A DNA stretch of 64,000 nucleotides from Rhizobium sp. 11515TR (GCF_002277895.1 NZ_CP022998.1:3939501-4003500), one strand, 5' to 3'; shown: positions 52,593-61,909, numbered from the stretch's first letter. The notes: generated from the sequence alone by a model not told the origin. Program-made: numbers and translations.

Positions 52593-54104
52593 GTGAGCGA
52601 GCAGATCTACGATATTTTCGTTATCGGCGGCGGCATCAATGGCTGCGGCATTGCCCGCGATGCCGTTGGGCGCGGCTACAAGGTCGCGCTCGCCGAGATG
52701 AACGACTTCGCCTCCGGCACGTCGTCGGGCGCCACGAAGCTCATCCATGGCGGCCTGCGCTACCTCGAACATTACGAATTCCGTCTCGTGCGCGAATCGC
52801 TGATGGAGCGCGAAGTGCTCTGGGCAATGGCGCCGCACATCATCTGGCCGATGCGCTTCGTCCTGCCTTACCATAAGGGCGGCATCCGCCCGGCCTGGCT
52901 CATCCGGCTCGGCCTTTTTCTCTACGACCACCTTGGTGGGCGAAAGCTGCTGCCGCCGACCGCGACACTGGACATGAAGAAGGATCCGGCGGGCAAGCCG
53001 CTGAAAGCGCTCTTCACCAAGGCTTTCGAATATTCTGACGGCTGGGTCGACGATGCCCGCATGGTGGTATTGAATGCCCGCGACGCGGCCGACCGCGGCG
53101 CAACGATCATGCCGAGAACGAAAGTGGTCTCGGCCCGCCGCGAAGGCGCGGTCTGGGCGATCGAAACGGAAAATACGGTCAGCGGCGAAAAACGCGAGTT
53201 TCGTTCGCGCATGCTGGTCAATGCCGCAGGTCCCTGGGTCGATCAGGTGCTGTCCGGTACCTTCGGCAAGAACCAGGTGCACAATGTCCGTCTCGTTCAG
53301 GGCAGCCATATTGTCGTGCGCAAGAAGTTCGATGATCCCCGCGCCTATTTCTTCCAGAACCCGGACAACCGCATCATCTTCGCCATCCCTTACGAGCAGG
53401 ATTTCACGCTGATCGGCACCACGGATCGCGACTACAAGGACGATCCGAAGGATATGAAGATCACCGAGGGGGAAACCACCTATCTCTGCAACGCCGCCAG
53501 CGAATACTTCAAAGAGCCGGTTAAGCCCGAAGATATCGTCTGGACCTACTCGGCCGTCCGCCCGCTCTATGACGATGGCGCATCGAAGGCGCAGGAAGCC
53601 ACGCGCGATTACGTGCTGAAGGTCGAAGGCGAAGAAGGCCAGGCACCGCTGCTCAATGTCTTCGGCGGCAAGCTCACCACCTATCGCCGTCTCGGCGAGC
53701 ATGCGCTGGAAAAGATCGGCGAGGCGATCGGCCTCAAGGGCACGCCTTGGACTGCCGGCAGTTCCCTACCCGGCGGCGACTTTCCGGTTCGCGGTTATGA
53801 GGCCGAAGTCTCCAAGCTGAAATCACGCTATCCCTTCCTCGCCGATCCGCATGCCCGCCGCCTCATCCGCCGCTACGGCACACGCGCCGCCATGATCCTT
53901 GGCAACGCGAAGACGATCGCTGACCTCGGCCGCTGTTTCGGAAGCGATCTCTACGAGGCGGAAGTGCGCTACCTGATGGAACAGGAATGGGCGTATAACG
54001 CCGCAGACATCCTGTGGCGGCGCTCCAAGAAGGGTCTTTATCTTTCGAACGAAGAAGCCGCAGCTCTCGACAGCTATATGGCAGAGAGCCACGCCCACGC
54101 CTGA
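52593..54104 (+). CDS. glpD: Glycerol-3-phosphate dehydrogenase
   Basis: FAD-dependent, membrane-associated enzyme oxidising glycerol 3-phosphate to dihydroxyacetone phosphate and passing electrons to quinone; 503 residues. The FAD motif VIGGGINGCGIARDAVGRG is near the N terminus, followed by TSSGATKLIHGGLRYLEHYEF, VNAAGPWVD, LIGTTDRDY and the C-terminal GlpD domain with RYGTRA. The GTG start at 52593 follows GGAGGGG. It is the glpR target, with no glpK or glpF adjacent. It converges on soxR, nine bases apart. Confidence 0.96.
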   Translation: MSEQIYDIFVIGGGINGCGIARDAVGRGYKVALAEMNDFASGTSSGATKLIHGGLRYLEHYEFRLVRESLMEREVLWAMAPHIIWPMRFVLPYHKGGIRPAWLIRLGLFLYDHLGGRKLLPPTATLDMKKDPAGKPLKALFTKAFEYSDGWVDDARMVVLNARDAADRGATIMPRTKVVSARREGAVWAIETENTVSGEKREFRSRMLVNAAGPWVDQVLSGTFGKNQVHNVRLVQGSHIVVRKKFDDPRAYFFQNPDNRIIFAIPYEQDFTLIGTTDRDYKDDPKDMKITEGETTYLCNAASEYFKEPVKPEDIVWTYSAVRPLYDDGASKAQEATRDYVLKVEGEEGQAPLLNVFGGKLTTYRRLGEHALEKIGEAIGLKGTPWTAGSSLPGGDFPVRGYEAEVSKLKSRYPFLADPHARRLIRRYGTRAAMILGNAKTIADLGRCFGSDLYEAEVRYLMEQEWAYNAADILWRRSKKGLYLSNEEAAALDSYMAESHAHA

Positions 54105-54113
54105 ACGGCCAAT

Positions 54114-54578
54114 TCACTCTCCGGGATCGAGCAGGCGCGGGCCTGCGCCTTCTTCGGAAAGCGCGTCCCACGGATTGCGCAAGGGACAGCTATCGAGCGA
54201 CAGGCAGCCGCAACCGATGCAGCTGTCCAGCTGATCGCGAAGTCCCTGCAGACGCCTGATGCGAGCGTCGAGATCGTCCTTCCATCGCTCCGAAAGCGCC
54301 TTCCAGTCGGATGCCGTCGGCGTGCGCCCCTGCGGCAGCGATTGAAGAGCCGCCTGAATCTCGGCAAGCGGAATACCGACGCGTTGGGCCACCTTGATGA
54401 TGGAGACTCGCCGCAGCACCTCGCGGGGGTAGCGCCTTTGATTGCCACGGCTGCGGTGGCTCGCGATCAGCCCTTTCGCCTCGTAGAAATGCAGCGCCGA
54501 TACGGCCACGCCGCTGCGCGCCGCCACCTCACCGACCGTCAGCAGCTTCGGAAATTGAGCCGGGTCGATTTTTCCCAT
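54114..54578 (-). CDS. soxR: Redox-sensing MerR-type activator SoxR
   Basis: A 154-residue MerR-family regulator. The helix-turn-helix is TVGEVAARSGVAVSALHFYE, then RRYPREVLRRVSIIK, and the C-terminal [2Fe-2S] site has all four ligands Cys120, Cys123, Cys125 and Cys131 (CIGCGCLSLDSC). Oxidation of the cluster by redox-cycling compounds activates transcription. The ATG at 54578 (MGKIDPAQ) is used; the same frame extends to 54680 but crosses the SoxR operator. It is divergent from an FMN reductase gene, its evident target. Confidence 0.95.
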   Translation of the reverse strand: MGKIDPAQFPKLLTVGEVAARSGVAVSALHFYEAKGLIASHRSRGNQRRYPREVLRRVSIIKVAQRVGIPLAEIQAALQSLPQGRTPTASDWKALSERWKDDLDARIRRLQGLRDQLDSCIGCGCLSLDSCPLRNPWDALSEEGAGPRLLDPGE

Positions 54579-54586
54579 TTTCGCTA

Positions 54587-54617
54587 TTGACCTCAACTTT
54601 GCTTGAGGTTTTATAAC
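54587..54617 (+). promoter_or_regulatory. SoxR-type promoter with 19-bp spacer
   Basis: The palindrome CCTCAA-CTTTGC-TTGAGG at 54591-54608 matches the SoxR box. It lies between a -35 TTGACC (54587-54592) and a -10 TATAAC (54612-54617) that are 19 bp apart, the overlong spacer that MerR-family activators correct. It drives the FMN reductase gene and overlaps the soxR leader, so autoregulation is likely. Confidence 0.9.
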
Positions 54618-54651
54618 CCTGGCTCCGAAGCGCGTAAAGCAGGAGCAAGAC

Positions 54652-55227
54652 ATGACAGAAAGAACCCGGCTGGCGATCATCTACGGTAGCACGCGTCCGG
54701 GCAGGCTGTGCGACCGGGTAGTCAACTGGGTCGCCCGCGAATTGGCGCACTATCCGCTCATCGACATCGACCTGATCGATCCCCTCGAATTCGATCTGCC
54801 GTTCGCGCACAACCGCGAGCATCCCGGCGTCGCCGCCCTATCGGAGCGGCTTTCGGACGCCGATGCCTTCATCGTGGTCACGCCGGAATACAATCACAGC
54901 TTCACGGCCTCGCTGAAATTCCTGCTCGATCTCGTCTATGAGCCCTGGCATGGCAAACCCGTCGCCTTCGTCTCCTATGGCGGCATCTCCGGCGGCTTGC
55001 GCGCGGTGGAACAGTTGCGGCTCGTCTTTGCCGAGCTGCATACCGTCACCGTGCGTGATACGGTCAGCTTCGCCAATCCCTGGGGCAGATTTGCCGAGGA
55101 TGGCACGCTGGAAAATCCGCTCGATGCCAGAAAATCGCTTGTCCTCATGATTGCGCGGCTGAACTGGTGGAGCAATGCCCTGAAACCGGCGCGCGCCACG
55201 CGCCCCTATCGCTCCGCCGCCGCCTGA
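54652..55227 (+). CDS. NADPH-dependent FMN reductase
   Basis: Flavodoxin-like NAD(P)H:FMN/quinone reductase, 191 residues. The FMN phosphate loop is GSTRPGRLCDRV, and the conserved active-site segment is VTPEYNHSFTASLKFLLD, with YGGISGG further on. It lies directly behind the SoxR-controlled promoter, so its job is probably reduction of redox-cycling quinones or flavin supply under oxidative stress. The link to SoxR is from the promoter sequence; the substrate is inferred from the family. Confidence 0.92.
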   Translation: MTERTRLAIIYGSTRPGRLCDRVVNWVARELAHYPLIDIDLIDPLEFDLPFAHNREHPGVAALSERLSDADAFIVVTPEYNHSFTASLKFLLDLVYEPWHGKPVAFVSYGGISGGLRAVEQLRLVFAELHTVTVRDTVSFANPWGRFAEDGTLENPLDARKSLVLMIARLNWWSNALKPARATRPYRSAAA

Positions 55228-55394
55228 TCCTTATCCCGAACACAGGAATCCGATCCCCCGTTTCTGGCAGGTGCGGGAGATCGGTTCGACGCCCGGACCC
55301 GGCACCACGGGTCCGGGCGTCCTGCCTTCAAGGATCACGCTTGCCGAAACCGCCGCAATGTCCTAACGCAATAGAGGGAGATCTCGGGCGGATA

Positions 55395-56612
55395 ATGGGA
55401 ATGGAGGACGCCAAGCGGCTAGGAGGAGCGGATTTCATGCGCGCTGTCGCATGTCTGATGGTGCTTGCTCACCATCTCGTGCTCCGAATGAATTTCTACA
55501 AGATCCCACCGGATCTCGACATGACTTTTATATTGGCACGCTTCGGCAACCACGGCGTCTCGGTCTTCTTCGTCCTCAGCGGCTTTTTGCTTGCACGCCC
55601 CTTCTGGCTGGCGCTGGATAGAGCCCAACCCCTGCCTTCGCTGAAGATCTACGCCATGCGCCGCGCCGCACGCATCCTGCCGGGTTTCTGGTTTGCCCTG
55701 ACGGTCGGCTTCTTGATCAGCTTCACCATCTATGGCTTTCCGCTGGACGCAGAACTGGTCGGCCGCTACATCGCCGGCTTCTTCCTGATGAGCCAATGGC
55801 ACTGGCGCACCTTTTTCCCGGTGCAAGGGGATGGGCCACTATGGTCGATCCCGTTCGAGACGACCTGCTATGTTCTCATGCCGATCGGCTTTCTGCTGCT
55901 GTTTCATCCGAAACTGAGATCGCGCTCCGTGCTCGTCAGCCGCCTGCTCTGGATCGGCATCATCGCATTTTCCCTTATCGGCCATTGGCTCGTAGTGACC
56001 TATCTGCCGACCGACAATGTCGGGCAAGGATGGCGATATGGCTTCCAGGGTGGCGCCAAGGAATGGATGCCGCGCTACAATCCCATCGGCTTCTTCGCCA
56101 TATTCGCGATCGGCGCGCTCGCCGCCGGCATCCAGACCATCCTACCGCCTCAGCGCTCGGCAATCTACGACATCATCGGCGCGCTTGCGATCGTCATGGG
56201 TGCTTGGCAGCTGCCGCAGTCGATCGGCGGTGCGGCGGAGGGCTATGCCTGGCTCGGCATTCCCTATCAATTCCCGCTGCTTCCCCTGGCGGTCGCGATC
56301 GCGCTTTGCGTGCTTCCGCAATCGCTGCTGCTGGCAAAGCTGCTCGACAATCCCGTGAGCCGTTATGTCGCTACCGTCTCGTTCGGCGTCTACATCTGGC
56401 AGGATATCGTGCTAACCTTGATACCGCAGCTCTTTCCCTCATCCTTTGGCGCAGGTTCGGATGACGTGCTGGGCGGCTGGATAGTCTCAAGCTTGATCGC
56501 TACCGCCATCATCTTTGCCGTCGGCACGCTGAGCTATATCCTGCTCGAACGCCCCGTTATTCAGTGGGCGCGGACACGTGAAAACAAAGTCATGCGACCA
56601 GCCACGGCGTAA
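55395..56612 (+). CDS. Acyltransferase-3 family membrane protein
   Basis: Integral membrane O-acyltransferase of 405 residues with about ten helices. The family N-terminal motif is RAVACLMVLAHHLVLRM, with the catalytic-type His, followed by GVSVFFVLSGFLLARPFW and a RRAARILPGFW segment; the last helix is followed by LERPVIQW. Family members acetylate or succinylate exopolysaccharide, Nod factor or lipopolysaccharide. The ATG at 55395 is used, with 55401 an alternative; the upstream open frame to 55167 overlaps the FMN reductase and is not coding. No polysaccharide genes flank it. Confidence 0.87.
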   Translation: MGMEDAKRLGGADFMRAVACLMVLAHHLVLRMNFYKIPPDLDMTFILARFGNHGVSVFFVLSGFLLARPFWLALDRAQPLPSLKIYAMRRAARILPGFWFALTVGFLISFTIYGFPLDAELVGRYIAGFFLMSQWHWRTFFPVQGDGPLWSIPFETTCYVLMPIGFLLLFHPKLRSRSVLVSRLLWIGIIAFSLIGHWLVVTYLPTDNVGQGWRYGFQGGAKEWMPRYNPIGFFAIFAIGALAAGIQTILPPQRSAIYDIIGALAIVMGAWQLPQSIGGAAEGYAWLGIPYQFPLLPLAVAIALCVLPQSLLLAKLLDNPVSRYVATVSFGVYIWQDIVLTLIPQLFPSSFGAGSDDVLGGWIVSSLIATAIIFAVGTLSYILLERPVIQWARTRENKVMRPATA

Positions 56613-56650
56613 TGTAGGGCCATCACATGTGAGGCATGTCGGAGCAGCAA

Positions 56651-56678
56651 GTTCCTTCTCCCCTCAGGGAGAAGGAGG
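56651..56678. repeat. Partial RIME-like hairpin
   Basis: CCTTCTCCCCTCAGGGAGAAGG with flanking bases, the same hairpin that ends the mosaic elements at 17069-17231 and 44177-44333, here as a solo copy between convergent genes. A similar half-site, CCTTCTCC-GAGG-GGAGAAGG, is near 22220-22240. Confidence 0.6.
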
Positions 56679-56763
56679 ACGCGGCAACGACTTCACTTCA
56701 CATTCGATTGCCTACTGCGCGATAGCACGAGGACAGATACCGCCTCGAATTCAGCAGGCGCCT

Positions 56764-57885
56764 TCAGATGCGTGTCGCCTTCAGCCGCCCCTCATCGAGA
56801 ACGATGCCGAGGCCTGGCGCAACACCAAGATCCAGCCAGCCGGCCTCGTGCTTGAGGGGGGAGGCCATCGGATAATCGCGGCGGGCTTCGCTCCATTCCG
56901 GATTGTCATAGGGATATTCGAGCCATGCTGCATCGGCAACCCCTGCGGTCAGATGCGCGTTGGCAAGAACCCCGATGCCGTTCGTCCAGGAATGCGGCGT
57001 GAATTGCACACCGGCCTCGCGCGCCTGGTAGACCAGCCGCCGGCAACCGGTGATACCGCCGACAAGCGCGACATCCGGCTGGATAACGTCGAAAGCGCGC
57101 TCCTCGATGATATCGCGAAACTCGTAGAGCTCGCGCGTCATCTCGCCGCCAGCGATCCGGACCGACGTTGCCTGCTTCAATTCCTTCATGCCTTTGCGAT
57201 CGGAGCGATGAAGCGGCTCTTCCATCCAGTGGACACCGAGCCGCTCCAGCTCCCTGGCGACGGCAAGCGCATCCTTGAAGGTCCAGGGCAAAGTCGTATC
57301 CCAGGGCATGCGCCAACCCTGATTGCAGTCGACCATCAGCTCCAGCCGCTCGCCGACGCGAGCACGGATCGCTTCCAGCGCCTTGACGTCTTCGCGCCAG
57401 CCGCCACGACCGCCCGACGACGAGGAGAAGCGCACCTTCATGGCAGGGAAGCCTTCGTCGATATAACGCTCGGCCTGATCCGCCATGGCAGAGGGCTCGC
57501 GCAACACGCCGGAGGACGCATAGAGCCGCACGCGGCTGGCGCGCCCGCCGAGCATCCGCCAGACCGGCTCGCCGGTGATCTTCCCGGAGAGATCCCACAG
57601 CGCCAGATCCATTGGCCAGCAGCGGCCATAGTGGAAGTTGATGTGCGAGAGGACTTCGTAATGGCGTTCGACATGCCGCGGATCCTGCCCGATGAACAGA
57701 TCCTCGTGCCCCTCAAAACCTTTCATCAGGTCGCCGGAGCCAATGCCTTCGCGCCCCTCATCGTCTCGAACGCGCACGATGGTCGCATCGAAATGCCGGC
57801 GCGGGCGACCATCCCAGCTCGCCTTGAACGCCGGTTCGAGCGGCAGGCGATGATGGGTGATTTCGATGGAAACGATCTTGCTCAT
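56764..57885 (-). CDS. Mandelate racemase/muconate lactonizing enzyme family protein
   Basis: Enolase-superfamily enzyme, 373 residues from ATG 57885, chosen because AGGGA is nine bases upstream (57891 is three bases from it). The capping domain is N-terminal; barrel residues include AMKVRF (KxR in place of the usual KxK), metal ligands in VDCNQGW, WMEEPL and AGGEM, and a probable Asp-His dyad in PDVALVGG and HSWTNG. This pattern fits the mandelate-racemase subgroup, many of which dehydrate acid sugars. It is the last gene of an operon with an alcohol and an aldehyde dehydrogenase, so it probably acts on an acid product. Substrate unknown. Confidence 0.87.
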   Translation of the reverse strand: MSKIVSIEITHHRLPLEPAFKASWDGRPRRHFDATIVRVRDDEGREGIGSGDLMKGFEGHEDLFIGQDPRHVERHYEVLSHINFHYGRCWPMDLALWDLSGKITGEPVWRMLGGRASRVRLYASSGVLREPSAMADQAERYIDEGFPAMKVRFSSSSGGRGGWREDVKALEAIRARVGERLELMVDCNQGWRMPWDTTLPWTFKDALAVARELERLGVHWMEEPLHRSDRKGMKELKQATSVRIAGGEMTRELYEFRDIIEERAFDVIQPDVALVGGITGCRRLVYQAREAGVQFTPHSWTNGIGVLANAHLTAGVADAAWLEYPYDNPEWSEARRDYPMASPLKHEAGWLDLGVAPGLGIVLDEGRLKATRI

Positions 57886-57906
57886 GGTCATGCTTCCCTA
57901 CAAACC

Positions 57907-59406
57907 TCAACCGAACTGCTGCCAGATCGTCTTATAGTCGCAATATTTATCGATCGCATGCACCGAGCGGTCGCGACCGAAACCGGACTGCTTGAAGCCG
58001 CCAAAGGGCGTCGCGAAATTCGACATGTCATAGGTGTTGATCCAAACCGTACCCGCGTGGATCTCTTCGGAAAAGCGATGAGCGCGATCCATGTCCTTGG
58101 TAAAGACGGCGCCGGCAAGCCCATAGATCGTGTCATTGGCGATCTTCAGTGCCTCCTCCTCTGTATCGAAGGGAATAGCGGCGAGCACGGGGCCGAAGAT
58201 TTCCTGCCGCGCCAAGCTCATATCGTTGGTCATGTCGACGAAGACGCCCGGCGAGACATAATAGCCGCCTGTCTCGCTCATAACGCGCTCGGCACCGAAG
58301 GCACGGCGCGCGCCTTCCTGCTCGCCGGCCGCGATCATCGCCAGCACCTTGTTCATATGCTCTTCATCGATGAGGGCACCAATCTGCGCTGAAGGGTCGA
58401 GCGGATGCTTGAGCGCGATATCGGAGCGGGTGACAGCCTCGATCTTTTCGATCAGCCTATCCTGCACCGAACGCTGCACGATGAGGCGGGTCGACGCATG
58501 GCACGTCTCGCCAGAATTGTAGAAGCAGCCCCAGGCAGCCGCGACGGCAGCCGCATCGAGATCGGCATCTTCGAAGACGACCAGCGGCGACTTGCCGCCA
58601 AGCTCCAGCGCCACGCGTTTGACGTTCGATTGAGCTGCATAACCCATGATCAGCTTGCCGACTTCGGTGGAGCCGGTGAAGGCGATCATATCGACATCCA
58701 TGTGCAGCGCCAGCGGCTTGCCGGTCTCTTCGCCGTAACCCGTGACGACGTTGAAGACACCAGCGGGAAGGCCCGCTTCGATTGCAAGTTCAGCGAGGCG
58801 TATCGCCGAAAGCGAGGACTGTTCGGCCGGCTTCAACACCACGGAATTGCCAGCCGCGATCGCCGGTCCGAGCTTCCAGGCATCGATGATCATCGGATAA
58901 TTCCAGGGCGTGATCGCTCCGATGACGCCAAGCGGCACCTTACGCACCAAGGCCCGCGCATTCGGGCCGGTCGGCGCAATCTCGTCATACATCTTGTCGA
59001 TCATTTCGCTATAGAACTGGATGCCGTCGGCGCAGAGCCGCACATCGACACCAAGCGACGCCATGACAGGCTTGCCGACATCAATCGTCTCAAGCATGGC
59101 CAGCTCGTCGCCACGGATGCGGATCAGATCCGCCCATTTCAGCATGATCTTCTTCTTTTCGAGCGGCTCCTTCTTGCGCCAGACACCGCTTTCGAAGGCG
59201 GCGCGGGCAGAGGCAACAGCGGCGTCGACATCAGCAGCATTGCCGCGCGCAAGCTCAGCGCCGGGCTTGCCGTCCATCGGCCGGATGCGGGTGAAGGTTT
59301 CGCCCGAAGCGGCGGCGCGATGGGCGCCATTAATGAAATGGCGACCTTCGGGCTTGAGCCCGGAGAGAACGCTTTCCCAATATTCGCGCGTGTAATTCTT
59401 CGTCAT
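57907..59406 (-). CDS. NAD(P)-dependent aldehyde dehydrogenase
   Basis: Aldehyde dehydrogenase superfamily enzyme, 499 residues from ATG 59406. The cofactor region has PWNYPM and FTGSTEVGK, the general-base Glu is in LELGGKSPLVVF, and the nucleophile Cys is in NSGETCHASTRL. The C-terminal FGGFKQSGFGRD is typical of betaine/aminoaldehyde-type members. It begins one base after the alcohol dehydrogenase stop, so the two would oxidise an alcohol to its acid in sequence. Substrate is unknown. Confidence 0.92.
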   Translation of the reverse strand: MTKNYTREYWESVLSGLKPEGRHFINGAHRAAASGETFTRIRPMDGKPGAELARGNAADVDAAVASARAAFESGVWRKKEPLEKKKIMLKWADLIRIRGDELAMLETIDVGKPVMASLGVDVRLCADGIQFYSEMIDKMYDEIAPTGPNARALVRKVPLGVIGAITPWNYPMIIDAWKLGPAIAAGNSVVLKPAEQSSLSAIRLAELAIEAGLPAGVFNVVTGYGEETGKPLALHMDVDMIAFTGSTEVGKLIMGYAAQSNVKRVALELGGKSPLVVFEDADLDAAAVAAAWGCFYNSGETCHASTRLIVQRSVQDRLIEKIEAVTRSDIALKHPLDPSAQIGALIDEEHMNKVLAMIAAGEQEGARRAFGAERVMSETGGYYVSPGVFVDMTNDMSLARQEIFGPVLAAIPFDTEEEALKIANDTIYGLAGAVFTKDMDRAHRFSEEIHAGTVWINTYDMSNFATPFGGFKQSGFGRDRSVHAIDKYCDYKTIWQQFG

Positions 59407-59407
59407 C

Positions 59408-60553
59408 TCAGATTCCTTTCGGCAGCGCCATGACGGCGGCGGCAAAGCGGTCGATATCGGCATCCGTCACATCGCGGATCGTTGAGCGCCGCATGGGCTG
59501 GTTTTCGGTCGCGCGCATCTCACGGGCGAGATCGGAGGCATCGAAGGGTTTGAAGGCAGCCGGCAACGCGCGCGCGATGCCGCAGCGATCCATCCAGTCC
59601 GAGACGAAAGCGGGCAGATCGGTGGCGCTATCGAGGCCGCAAGCCTTGGCAGCAGCATTCAGATCTGCGGTATCGGCTTCGACAAGCCATGGCAGCGTCA
59701 CCTCGAAGCCGAGCGCCGTTGCAAGCCCGTGATGGACAGGGCCGAGGCCCGCCAGCGCGTGGCTGATATTGTGGGCGATCGCCGTGCCGCAATTGTCGAT
59801 CGCAATGCCGCCGAAGCAGGAGCCGAGCAGTACGTCACCGCGAGCCACCATATCATCCGGTTGTTTGACGGCCGTCTCCAGCGCACCGGTCAGCAGCCGC
59901 AGCGCCTGATGCGCGTAGAATTGCGCACCGCGATGCGTATTGCGGTTGGTGGCTGCTTCAAAGGCATGAATAAAGGCATCGAGACCGCACCATGCAGTGA
60001 GATTGGCAGGCAAGGTCTTCGTCAGCGCCGGATCGAGGATGACAAGATCCGCCTTCGTTTCCGGCCCCCAGATCCAGAGCTTCTTGCCCTCAGGCCCAGC
60101 GAAGATATTCGTCGCCGATGTTTCAGAGCCCGTGCCGGCCGTTGTGGGTATCATGATCTTCTTCAGCGGATTCTTCGGCAGCGGATTGGCGGCCAGCGCG
60201 TAATGCATCGGATCCTTGCCCGACGCGATGCAGCAGGCGACGATCTTGCCGATATCAAGCGCCGAGCCGCCGCCGATGCCGATCACCATATCCGCGCCGC
60301 GCCCTGCCGCGATCGCCGCATGCAGATGCCCAAGCTTCGGCTCGCCGGCAAAATCGGAGAAGATCTGCGTCTTGACGCCTGCTTCCGCAAGCTCGGCGCT
60401 GACCCTGGCCGCAAGTCCGGACTGCGCCAGGAAGGCATCGATAACAAGCAGAACGGTGGTAGCGCCATCGAAGGATTTGACTGCAGCGGGAAGGCCGGAG
60501 AGCGCACCCTCGCCGAAACGAATGTCTGGAATGGCGGAAACGGAAAAGGACAC
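59408..60553 (-). CDS. Iron-containing alcohol dehydrogenase
   Basis: Group III (Fe/Zn) alcohol dehydrogenase, 381 residues, from a GTG start at 60553 preceded by AAGGTGA. The NAD(P) motif is GIGGGSALDIGK; metal ligands lie in DAFIHAFEA, NISHALAG and HHGLATALG; the PTTAGTGSETS segment is family-typical. Some relatives are maleylacetate reductases or act on polyols, so the direction of reaction is not certain. First gene of an ADH-ALDH-enolase-superfamily operon, divergent from a LysR regulator. Confidence 0.9.
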   Translation of the reverse strand: MSFSVSAIPDIRFGEGALSGLPAAVKSFDGATTVLLVIDAFLAQSGLAARVSAELAEAGVKTQIFSDFAGEPKLGHLHAAIAAGRGADMVIGIGGGSALDIGKIVACCIASGKDPMHYALAANPLPKNPLKKIMIPTTAGTGSETSATNIFAGPEGKKLWIWGPETKADLVILDPALTKTLPANLTAWCGLDAFIHAFEAATNRNTHRGAQFYAHQALRLLTGALETAVKQPDDMVARGDVLLGSCFGGIAIDNCGTAIAHNISHALAGLGPVHHGLATALGFEVTLPWLVEADTADLNAAAKACGLDSATDLPAFVSDWMDRCGIARALPAAFKPFDASDLAREMRATENQPMRRSTIRDVTDADIDRFAAAVMALPKGI

Positions 60554-60670
60554 GCGGGATCACCTTGGAAAAGCGGCTGATTTGATACCCACGATCCTGC
60601 ATCACAATTTCAGATCTTCAAATCCGGGCAATTATCGGGAATATTGATGATCTGAAGTCATGGAGAGGAG

Positions 60671-61576
60671 ATGCTGGAGAAAATACCGCTGGAAGCCTTC
60701 CGCGTGTTCGACGCGGCCGCGCGCGCCATGAACTTTTCCCGCGCCGGCCGGGAGCTGAACATTACCCAGGCCGCCGTCAGCCGCCGCATCAAGGGGCTGG
60801 AAGATCATCTCGGCGCGACGCTCTTTACCCGGCGTGGCCGAAATCTGGCGCTGACGCCGGATGGCGAGCGGCTATTTCAGCGCGTCCGCGCCACGCTGGA
60901 ATATCTGGAGGAAAGCCTCGAGCCCTTTCGCGCGGGCACGGGCGAAATCATCTCGATCGCGGCCAGCGGCTCGATCTCGCATCTCTGGCTCGGACAGCGC
61001 CTCCGGGATTTCGGTAAGGAGAGCCCCGGCATCTCCGTCCGCCTGCTGACGACGGACGTGCACTCCGAACTCGCCTCGGAGAACAATGATCTCATCATCT
61101 TCTATTCCACCGGAGAGCATCCACGCTGGAGCCTGACGCCACTTTTCAACGAGGTGCTGGTCCCGGTCGCCTCGCCGGATTATCTGGCAGCCCGCGGCTT
61201 GGACCCGCAGACGCTGACGGCGGTCGACATTGCCGGGCTCGATCTCATTGATTACGAGCGCGCCAACGCCCACTGGATCAGCTTCCGCCAATGGTTCGGC
61301 CGCGTCGGCGACCCGCTGAAGGGCAAGCTGCCGCGACCGCGCCTGTCTTTTTCGACCTATATCATGGCGGTGGAAGCAGCTCTCAGGGGTGAAGGTATCG
61401 CGCTTGGCAGTCTCGGTCTCATCGAGGAATACCTGCAATCCGGCACCCTCGTCACCGTCGGCAACGATCGCGTCGAGAGCGGCTTCGGTTATTATCTCGG
61501 CGCGCCTCGCTTTCGCTCGCTCTCTCCCGAGGCGGCGCAGCTGCACAGGTTTCTGCTGGAAGGGCAACAGGGCTGA
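60671..61576 (+). CDS. LysR-family regulator (GcvA-like), divergent from the ADH operon
   Basis: A 301-residue LysR-type regulator. The winged helix reads FRVFDAAARAMNFSRAGRELN and TQAAVSRRIKGLEDHLGATLF, and the substrate-binding domain starts at ~90. It is transcribed away from the ADH-ALDH-enolase-superfamily operon across 117 bp, the classic arrangement for a LysR regulator of the adjacent operon. The GcvA-like N terminus (PLEAFRVFDAAAR) is shared by many catabolic regulators; the inducer is unknown. Confidence 0.9.
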   Translation: MLEKIPLEAFRVFDAAARAMNFSRAGRELNITQAAVSRRIKGLEDHLGATLFTRRGRNLALTPDGERLFQRVRATLEYLEESLEPFRAGTGEIISIAASGSISHLWLGQRLRDFGKESPGISVRLLTTDVHSELASENNDLIIFYSTGEHPRWSLTPLFNEVLVPVASPDYLAARGLDPQTLTAVDIAGLDLIDYERANAHWISFRQWFGRVGDPLKGKLPRPRLSFSTYIMAVEAALRGEGIALGSLGLIEEYLQSGTLVTVGNDRVESGFGYYLGAPRFRSLSPEAAQLHRFLLEGQQG

Positions 61577-61909
61577 TCGGGGGTATCCGGCTGTGTTGGT
61601 GTTGAGAGGTTGGAGATTTAAGGGTGTATTTACTTGCCACCCGCCCTCGTGGTTCGAGGCTTCGGGCCCACGGCCCTGCGCACCTCACCATGAAGGCTGA
61701 CCTCCAGCGCAGGACGGCACATCGGATCGGCCTAACATGGTTGGAACTGGCTTTATGCTACGCTGCCAACTCCATCCTCACCCTGAGGCGCGAAGCCATG
61801 AGCTTGTCGAAGGGGCGTAGCCTCGAAGGGCGAGGAGGCCCTGGGCCCCTCCAACAAAAAAGCGGCCCAGAGGACCGCTTTCGTCTCATTCATCGATGTT
61901 TGGATCTCA
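61577..61909. other. Repeat-containing intergenic region before atpC
   Basis: A 333-bp gap between convergent LysR and atpC. Bases ~61641-61700 carry a copy of the CCCTCGTGGT family (paired with CACCTCACCATGAAGG), and bases ~61772-61840 a copy of the CTTGTCGAAGG family. The atp operon terminator is at 61856-61881. No gene. Confidence 0.6.
61856..61881 (-). terminator. Intrinsic terminator of the atp operon
   Basis: Read on the minus strand, AAAGCGGTCC pairs with GGGCCGCTTT around TCT and is followed by a uridine run (the A-run at 61856-61861). It begins 29 bp after the atpC stop. Confidence 0.88.
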
